A stretch of 19,975 bases of DNA, taken from positions 1 to 19,975 of the forward strand of contig DZBA01000017.1 in assembly GCA_022729775.1 (NCBI GenBank), in the 5' to 3' direction. This document shows, one piece after another, positions 14,863-19,975 of the stretch (position 1 is its first letter; the number at the start of each line of letters is the position of its first letter). The translations under genes and the position numbers were made by a program. The notes under the pieces are model-generated. The model had not been told where the DNA came from. It was given only the letters and a program-made list of their open reading frames with translations, and ran no database searches. This DNA is from Anaerolinea thermophila. Its GTDB lineage: Bacteria; Chloroflexota; Anaerolineae; Anaerolineales; Villigracilaceae.

Positions 14863-15684
14863 TCAGTCTCCCCATGCAAAGAGCCGCGCCGCATTTTGGG
14901 CTGTCTGGTCGGCAATCTCCGCAGGGCTTTTGGAATGGATTTCTGCTATTTTATCAGCAATATGCCGAATGTATGCAGGTTCGTTACGTTTACCGCGATG
15001 GGGAACAGGCGTGAGAAAGGGCGCGTCGGTTTCTATCAAAATACGGTCAAGCGGCAGCTGCTGGACGACTTCGCGCTTTTTTTCCGCGTTGGGGTATGTG
15101 ACCGGTCCCGTGATGCCGATGTAAAAATTCAGAGACAGCGCCTGCTGCGCGGTTTCAAGCGTCCCATTGAAGGAGTGTAAAACGCCGGGATTTTCTTTAA
15201 GGTTGCCTTGCAAGCTGCTTTGCCACTCGCGCAAAATTTCCAGCAGGTGGGTTGACGCTTCGCCAAACCATGCGTCGTTTTCCTCGCGCATGTGCAGCAC
15301 AACCGGCTTGTTGACTTCCTTCGCCAGCGCGAGTTGCTCCAGCAATCTTTCGCGCTGAATCGCGCGTTCTTCCGCGTCTTTCACCCAATAATAATCCAGA
15401 CCAATTTCGCCAATGGCAACAACTTTGGGATGCCGCGCAAGGTCTTTGACTTTTTCAAATGTCCTGGGCGTAAATTCCTTCATGTCGGTTGGATGAAAGC
15501 CAACAGCCGCATACACGCGCGGGTTTGACTCAGCCAGATGAACCGCATCCGCGCTGGAGCGGTGATGAAGTCCCGGCACGAGCATTCGCATCACGCCGGC
15601 ATCCGCCGCGCGCTGCAAGACTTCCGCGCGGTCAACGTTGAATTTATGATAATCGAGATGACAATGGGTATCTGTGAGCTGCAT
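14863..15684 (-). CDS. tatD: TatD-family metal-dependent hydrolase (deoxyribonuclease)
   Basis: The 273-residue protein begins MQLTDTHCHLDYHKF (HxH metal site), followed by VVAIGEIGLDYYW (metal-bridging Glu), VVLHMREEND (His), VLHSFNG (His) and LIETDAPFLTPVPHRGKRNEP (catalytic Asp and family hallmark). Length is typical. Members act as 3'-5' DNA/RNA exonucleases or AP endonucleases; a role in quality control or repair is family knowledge. The ATG at 15684 is chosen over one at 15768 because the added 28 residues would overlap the comEC start region and do not resemble the family. It is divergent from comEC, and its stop is one base before the polyprenyl synthase TTG. Confidence 0.92.
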   Translation of the reverse strand: MQLTDTHCHLDYHKFNVDRAEVLQRAADAGVMRMLVPGLHHRSSADAVHLAESNPRVYAAVGFHPTDMKEFTPRTFEKVKDLARHPKVVAIGEIGLDYYWVKDAEERAIQRERLLEQLALAKEVNKPVVLHMREENDAWFGEASTHLLEILREWQSSLQGNLKENPGVLHSFNGTLETAQQALSLNFYIGITGPVTYPNAEKKREVVQQLPLDRILIETDAPFLTPVPHRGKRNEPAYIRHIADKIAEIHSKSPAEIADQTAQNAARLFAWGD

Positions 15685-15697
15685 GGGGGTACAGCGC

Positions 15698-15703
15698 ATT
15701 ATA
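15698..15703 (-). promoter_or_regulatory. Candidate -10 box (TATAAT) for tatD
   Basis: A perfect TATAAT on the minus strand lies 13 bases before the tatD ATG. The transcript would start only about seven bases before the start codon, giving a near-leaderless mRNA, consistent with the lack of a Shine-Dalgarno there. No convincing -35 box is seen at 16-18 bases. Confidence 0.4.
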
Positions 15704-15740
15704 CCGCGTCGAGGCGGGAATATGATGTAAAATCCATCCC

Positions 15741-18158
15741 ATGACTTTGGTCTGGATTTCAATTTCATTCATAGCAGGAATCATCCTCGCCAGCCTGCCA
15801 TTCTTTTCGGCAACCTTTTGGTTTGGCTTTGCGCTTGCTTTTCTGTTCATCAACCTGCTTTTTTTGCTTCTCGCGCGTCTTTCGGAACTTCCGCGCTTTG
15901 AATCCAAATGGGTTCTTAAAGTCTTCCCTGTCCTTCCGCGCTTTTATTTTGCAATTTTCATCTTCTTCTTTGCGGGCATGGCGCGTTATCACTTCGCGCA
16001 GCCGGATTTCGATGACCCGTTCTTCATCGGCTTTTACAATGACCGCCAATATGAGGTGCTGGTCACTGGCACGCTGGCAGAGCCGCCCGACATCCGCGAC
16101 GCGTACATCAACTTGAAAATCAAGGTCGAGGCAGTGGACTCAGGCAGTGGAACGCTGCCCGCAGAAGGAATGATTCTCACGCGGATTTTACCCAACCGCG
16201 TTTATGAATACGGTCAGCGCGTGCGCGTGCGCGGATCGTTGAAGTCGCCGCCCGAAAACGAGGAATTCTCCTACCGCAATTACCTTGCGCGGAACGGCGT
16301 GCACGCCATCATGTCCAACGCGGAAGTGACCACCCTGCCCGGCAACGGCGGAAACTTTTTCTTTCACGGCGTATATCAGCTCAAAAATAAATTGCTCCAA
16401 AATATCTACCGCATCTATCACGACCCGGAAGCGTCCCTGCTTGCGGGCATTTTGCTCGGCGTGGATACGGGACTCACCCGCGAATTGCAAGACGCGTTCA
16501 AAAATACCGGCACCGCGCACATCATCGCCATTTCCGGGTTTAATATCGCCATCATTGCATCGCTATTCTTCAACTTTTTCAAATCCTTTGCAGGGGAAAG
16601 ACTCGGCGCGTTTTTAGCGGCGGCGGGCATTACGCTGTACGCGCTGCTTGTCGGCGCAAACGCAGCCGTATTGCGCGCGGCGGTGATGGGCATCATGTCA
16701 CTGCTGGCGCGCCAAACAGGGAGAAGGAATTCCGGGCTGAACGGACTTGCCTTTGCTGCCTTGTTTCTGTTATTCATCAACCCGCTTTCCATTTCAGATG
16801 TCGGCTTTCAACTTTCCTTTCTCGCCACGCTGGGACTCATCCTTTACGCGGAGCCGTTTTCTGTTTTCACGGCAAACCTGCTTTCCAAAATTTTCAAAAA
16901 TGATATAAGCGCCTTCTCGCGTTTTATCAATGACAATGTTGTGCTGACCTTCGCCGCGCAACTGACCACCATTCCAATCATGGCATATCACTTCAAACGC
17001 ATCTCCCTTATTTCGTTCATCGCCAATCCGTTCATTCTGCCCGCGCAGCCCGCAGTGATGATAGCAAGCGGCGCAGCGGCATTCGCCAGTTTGCTGCTCC
17101 TCCCCATTGGACAACTTTTCGCATGGTTCGCCGCGCCCTTCGCCATTTACACCATCCGCATCGTGGAATTTTTTGGCAACATTCCGGGCGGAGTCTACGT
17201 CTTGAAAGACTCATCCATCTGGGCTGTGATTGTGACCTACGCCGCGCTTTTCTCTGTGACCTTTTTCTGGTCAAGCATCACGGAGTGGGGGCAATCCCAA
17301 AAAGACTCTGTGCGCTCCGTCGCGGTCACAACGCTTTTCGGCGCCTTATTTGTTTGCACCATTATGTTATGGCGCGCAACCGCCACCACAGGCGACGGTC
17401 AACTGCACATCACCTTTCTCGAAGTGGGTTCCGCAAACGCGGTCTTGATTCAAACTCCCGAAGGGCGCAATGTGCTAATCAACGGCGGCGAGAAGACAGC
17501 CCAATTATCAGATGAACTTGGCAGGCGGCTGCCCTATTTCAACAAAGAATTGGACTGGCTCGTCATTGCCTCCACCTACGAAGACGAGCTTGCCGCGCTG
17601 CCGCGCATTGTGGAACGTTACCCGCCTAAACAAATTTTATGGAGCGGAAACGCACAGGCTTCATATTCCGCGCAAACGTTGGATAAATATTTTGCCGCGC
17701 ATGAAATTCCCATCACCCGCGCGGAAGTGGGACAAAGGCTCGCGCTGGGTGATGGCGCGTTCATCGAGGTCAAATCGGCAGGCGGAAAGGGAAGCGCGCT
17801 TCTCATCCAATACAAAAATTTCCGCGCGCTGCTTCCCATCGGCTTGAATGTAGACACATATCAATTCCTCGCAGAAAAAGACGCGCTCAAAAAAGTGGAT
17901 GTCTTCCTGCTGGCAGACTCAGGGTACGCGCCGTCCAATCCGCCCGATGTGATTAAGCGATTAAATCCGCAGCTCGTGGTGTTGAGCGTCGAAGCAGGCG
18001 ACCCAGACGGTTTGCCGCATGAAGAAGTTTTGGATGCGCTCGAAGGTTATTCGCTGTTACGCACAGACCGCAGCGGTTGGATTTCTGTCATCACCAACGG
18101 GGATGAAATGCGCGTGGAAGTGGAACGCGGAAATATTGCGCCAACGCCCACGCCTTAA
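15741..18158 (+). CDS. comEC: ComEC/Rec2 DNA-uptake channel with degenerate metallo-beta-lactamase domain
   Basis: The 805-residue membrane protein has N-terminal helices (about 1-90), an OB-fold DUF4131 region (about 105-195; YEVLVTGTLAEPPD, GQRVRVRGSLKSPPE), and the competence helix bundle (about 235-560) with HIIAISGFNIAIIA around His260. The C-terminal region (about 565-805) has the shape of a ComEC beta-lactamase domain (HITFLEVGSANAVLIQTPEG...GLPHEEVLDALEG). Its metal residues are gone: expected LIDGG is LINGG (Asn581), expected HxDxDH is STYEDEL (611-617), and expected GHHGS is ADSGY (725-729). In transformable bacteria ComEC forms the channel for single-stranded DNA. Here channel function is plausible, but strand-degrading activity is unlikely. 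No Shine-Dalgarno precedes the ATG. Confidence 0.9.
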   Translation: MTLVWISISFIAGIILASLPFFSATFWFGFALAFLFINLLFLLLARLSELPRFESKWVLKVFPVLPRFYFAIFIFFFAGMARYHFAQPDFDDPFFIGFYNDRQYEVLVTGTLAEPPDIRDAYINLKIKVEAVDSGSGTLPAEGMILTRILPNRVYEYGQRVRVRGSLKSPPENEEFSYRNYLARNGVHAIMSNAEVTTLPGNGGNFFFHGVYQLKNKLLQNIYRIYHDPEASLLAGILLGVDTGLTRELQDAFKNTGTAHIIAISGFNIAIIASLFFNFFKSFAGERLGAFLAAAGITLYALLVGANAAVLRAAVMGIMSLLARQTGRRNSGLNGLAFAALFLLFINPLSISDVGFQLSFLATLGLILYAEPFSVFTANLLSKIFKNDISAFSRFINDNVVLTFAAQLTTIPIMAYHFKRISLISFIANPFILPAQPAVMIASGAAAFASLLLLPIGQLFAWFAAPFAIYTIRIVEFFGNIPGGVYVLKDSSIWAVIVTYAALFSVTFFWSSITEWGQSQKDSVRSVAVTTLFGALFVCTIMLWRATATTGDGQLHITFLEVGSANAVLIQTPEGRNVLINGGEKTAQLSDELGRRLPYFNKELDWLVIASTYEDELAALPRIVERYPPKQILWSGNAQASYSAQTLDKYFAAHEIPITRAEVGQRLALGDGAFIEVKSAGGKGSALLIQYKNFRALLPIGLNVDTYQFLAEKDALKKVDVFLLADSGYAPSNPPDVIKRLNPQLVVLSVEAGDPDGLPHEEVLDALEGYSLLRTDRSGWISVITNGDEMRVEVERGNIAPTPTP

Positions 18159-18196
18159 TTTACTCACCAAACTATCATTTTTTATACGGAAGTTTT

Positions 18197-18202
18197 TATA
18201 AT
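18197..18202 (+). promoter_or_regulatory. Candidate -10 box (TATAAT) of the msrPQ operon
   Basis: A perfect TATAAT lies 15 bases before the twin operator and 68 bases before the msrP ATG. The expected start is about 18209. A clear -35 box is not visible, which suggests activator use or a weak promoter. Confidence 0.45.
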
Positions 18203-18216
18203 ATTGGGATGTCTTA

Positions 18217-18253
18217 TCGAGTGACAGTCACATCATAAGTGACTGTCACTCGA
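18217..18253. promoter_or_regulatory. Twin palindromic operator upstream of msrPQ
   Basis: Two 11-bp palindromes, GTGACAGTCAC (18221-18231) and GTGACTGTCAC (18239-18249), have centres 18 bp apart and together form a perfect 15-bp inverted repeat with a 7-base loop (18217-18253). Placement just after TATAAT and before the ribosome site suits repression. Operators of this form resemble those of TetR-type dimers, by inference; no regulator gene is in the window. An RNA hairpin is the alternative. Confidence 0.6.
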
Positions 18254-18269
18254 ATTATAGGAGAGAATC

Positions 18270-19220
18270 ATGACCCAACTTTATAAATCCGTTCCTGTTC
18301 GTTCATCTGAAATTACACCAAAGGAAGTTTATTTTTCGCGCCGCGATTTTATCAAAGCCACCGGGCTGCTTGCGGGCAGCATGGCGCTCGCCGCGTGCGC
18401 GCCCTCCGCGCAAGAGATCGAAAACGCGAAGCCTGTTCCGACCTCCAACGCAAAAGATGAATTGGGCGACGTCGTGACTACATACGAAGACATCACCAAT
18501 TACAACAACTATTACGAATTCACAACCGACAAGCAAGGCGTGGCGGGGCTTGCCAAAGATTTCAAAACCACGCCATGGACAGTGGAAGTCGGCGGGCTTG
18601 TCTCGAACCCGAAGACATTTGGCATCGAAGATTTGTTGAAACTCTTTCCGCAGGAAGAACGCATTTATCGTTTGCGCTGTGTCGAAGCGTGGAGCATGGT
18701 CATCCCGTGGAGCGGGTTTCCGCTGGCGAAGTTGATTGAAATGGTCGCGCCAACTTCAGGCGCAAAATATGTGCGCTTTGAAACCGTCTACCGTCCCGAA
18801 GAAATGCCGGGGCAAAAAAGCCCGTTCTATCCCTGGCCCTATCAAGAAGGCTTGCGGCTGGATGAAGCCATGAATGATTTAACGCTGCTTGCCACAGGTT
18901 TATACGGCGAGATGAACGTCCCGCAAAACGGCGCGCCGCTTCGACTCGTTGTGCCGTGGAAGTACGGATTCAAGTCCATCAAGTCCATTGTAAAAATCGA
19001 ACTCACCGCCGATGAACCCGCGACGATGTGGAAATCCATTCAAGGCAATGAATACGGCTTCTACGCAAATGTCAACCCCAACGTGGATCATCCGCGCTGG
19101 TCGCAGGCAAGCGAGCGCCGCATCGGAGAGTTAAACCGCCGCCAGACTCTCATGTTCAACGGCTATGGCGAACAGGTTGCAAGTTTGTATGACGGCATGG
19201 ATTTGAGCGTAAATTATTAG
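18270..19220 (+). CDS. msrP: MsrP: molybdopterin protein-methionine-sulfoxide reductase catalytic subunit
   Basis: The 316-residue protein (YedY family) has a twin-arginine signal, FSRRDFIKATG (residues 22-32), and a lipobox LAAC with Cys43, so it should be exported folded by Tat and lipid-anchored outside the membrane. The molybdenum-ligating Cys is C137 in YRLRCVEAWSMVIPWSG, the hallmark of the sulfite-oxidase-fold reductases. Family members reduce methionine sulfoxide in exported proteins, taking electrons from the membrane heme partner MsrQ, whose gene starts four bases after the stop (19221 is the first spacer base, ATG at 19224). Start: strong AGGAGAG before the ATG at 18270. Regulation: twin palindrome upstream. 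Confidence 0.93.
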   Translation: MTQLYKSVPVRSSEITPKEVYFSRRDFIKATGLLAGSMALAACAPSAQEIENAKPVPTSNAKDELGDVVTTYEDITNYNNYYEFTTDKQGVAGLAKDFKTTPWTVEVGGLVSNPKTFGIEDLLKLFPQEERIYRLRCVEAWSMVIPWSGFPLAKLIEMVAPTSGAKYVRFETVYRPEEMPGQKSPFYPWPYQEGLRLDEAMNDLTLLATGLYGEMNVPQNGAPLRLVVPWKYGFKSIKSIVKIELTADEPATMWKSIQGNEYGFYANVNPNVDHPRWSQASERRIGELNRRQTLMFNGYGEQVASLYDGMDLSVNY

Positions 19221-19223
19221 CGC

Positions 19224-19856
19224 ATGAAAAAATACACCCCGCTCCAAATCGCCGTACATCTTTACGCATGGTCAGCCCTCGCGCTGATGATTTTCGATTT
19301 CTTCGCGGGTAACCTCTCCCCCAATTTTATTCAAGACCTCGAGCAACGCACGGGACGTCACGCCGCGACGCTGCTGGTTTTATCACTCGCGGCGACGCCC
19401 ATCAACACGGTCTTCAAATGGAGCGAGCCGCTCAAACGCCGCCGCGCGCTGGGATTGTACGCGCTGATGTACGCGACCCTTCACGTCATCATCTTTGCCG
19501 ACCTCGATTACGGACTCGCGTGGAATCTCATCCTCGAAACTGTTTTCCAGAAACCGTATATCATCGTCGGCGCAATTAGTTTCCTTTTGCTGATTCCACT
19601 GGGGGTGACATCCTTCGACGTGTGGAAAAAACGACTCGGAAAAAATTGGAAACGCCTTCATCAAGTCGTTTACCTCATCGCGCCGCTGGTCATCCTGCAT
19701 TATGCGTGGAGCAAAAAAGGCGACATCTTCACCCTGCAAGGCGATGTGATTCGTCCCGCGATTTACGGACTCATCATCCTGATATTTTTCGCGCTGCGGA
19801 TTCCTGCCGCGCGCCGCTTCGCGGCAAACATTTCGGGAAAACTGTCATCTCGATAA
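19224..19856 (+). CDS. msrQ: MsrQ: heme-binding membrane subunit of the methionine-sulfoxide reductase
   Basis: The 210-residue ferric-reductase-like protein (YedZ family) has about five or six hydrophobic helices. Histidines expected to bind heme fall in the family places: His87 (LMYATLHVIIF), His146 (WKRLHQVVYL) and His159 (PLVILHYAW). TSFDVWKKRLGKNWKRLHQ is the conserved loop of the family. It passes electrons from quinol or a cytoplasmic flavin reductase to MsrP outside the membrane. It forms an operon with msrP (3-base gap); there is no separate ribosome site of note, so translation is probably coupled. It ends immediately before a MITE-like repeat. Confidence 0.9.
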   Translation: MKKYTPLQIAVHLYAWSALALMIFDFFAGNLSPNFIQDLEQRTGRHAATLLVLSLAATPINTVFKWSEPLKRRRALGLYALMYATLHVIIFADLDYGLAWNLILETVFQKPYIIVGAISFLLLIPLGVTSFDVWKKRLGKNWKRLHQVVYLIAPLVILHYAWSKKGDIFTLQGDVIRPAIYGLIILIFFALRIPAARRFAANISGKLSSR

Positions 19857-19975
19857 TTAATTACTCACCTTACGCGCTTTAGGCGTGTCACCCTGAGCGG
19901 AGCGAAGGGTCTCCGAGATAATCACAGAGGTTCTTCGCTTTGCTCAGAACGACACTGCGTAAGGTGAGTTAATTA
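19857..19975. repeat. MITE-like nested inverted repeat, copy 2 (reaches window edge)
   Basis: Outer arms 19858-19875 and 19957-19975 are inverted copies of taattactcaccttacgc, differing by one inserted base. Inside, gtgtcaccctgagcggagcg (from 19885) pairs imperfectly with the stretch ending gacac at 19955. The inner core is the same as in copy 1 (5734-5759) but the outer arms are unrelated. It begins at the msrQ stop codon and may end transcription. It may extend beyond the window. Confidence 0.65.

Noticed and set aside
18217..18253. Intrinsic terminator of comEC
   Set aside because: The stem is strong but is followed by aattatagg rather than a T-tract, and each arm is itself palindromic, which suits protein binding better.

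Overview
The window reads as chromosomal DNA of a Chloroflexota bacterium, most likely class Anaerolineae. This rests on gene content and style (a KimA-type permease with two KTN proteins, PAS/GAF-rich kinases, lipid-anchored MsrP with MsrQ, a DUF177 protein, very frequent GCGC-rich codons) and on short interspersed repeats with a CTGAGCGGAGCGAAG core. The assignment is inference from recall; no marker gene such as rRNA is present. There are no tRNA or rRNA genes, CRISPR arrays, phage genes or transposase genes.

Layout. 1-2108 (+): the C-terminal part of an alpha/beta hydrolase, a decayed 3' remnant of an isoprenylcysteine methyltransferase-like gene, a nitroreductase, and an orphan beta-class DNA methyltransferase whose stop codon lies in the loop of a strong bidirectional terminator. 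2298-5618 (-): a three-gene potassium operon (KimA-like APC permease, then two KTN/RCK proteins). 5619-6024: a divergent intergenic region holding a MITE-like nested inverted repeat, a promoter and a 5' hairpin leader. 6025-10220 (+): a 1134-residue hybrid-sensor-like (but not hybrid) histidine kinase overlapping by ATGA with an OmpR-type response regulator. 10217-12135 (-): a response regulator with a helical tail followed by an FAD-dependent amine-oxidase-like protein. 12250-15684 (-): TatD nuclease, trans-polyprenyl diphosphate synthase, DUF177/YceD protein and a flippase-like LPG-synthase-TM protein. 15741-18158 (+): ComEC/Rec2 with a degenerate metallo-beta-lactamase domain. 18270-19856 (+): MsrP-MsrQ methionine sulfoxide reductase pair behind a double palindromic operator. 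19857-19975: a second MITE-like repeat, running to the window edge.

How it fits together. Most of the window is housekeeping and signalling: potassium homeostasis, a phosphorelay, isoprenoid chain synthesis, DNA uptake and repair of oxidised proteins. No restriction, toxin or defence island is evident. The points most worth a second look are the potassium operon with no TrkH/KtrB pore, the ComEC lacking its zinc-binding residues, the 18-bp-spaced twin operators before msrP, and the two nested repeats that share a core but have unrelated outer arms.
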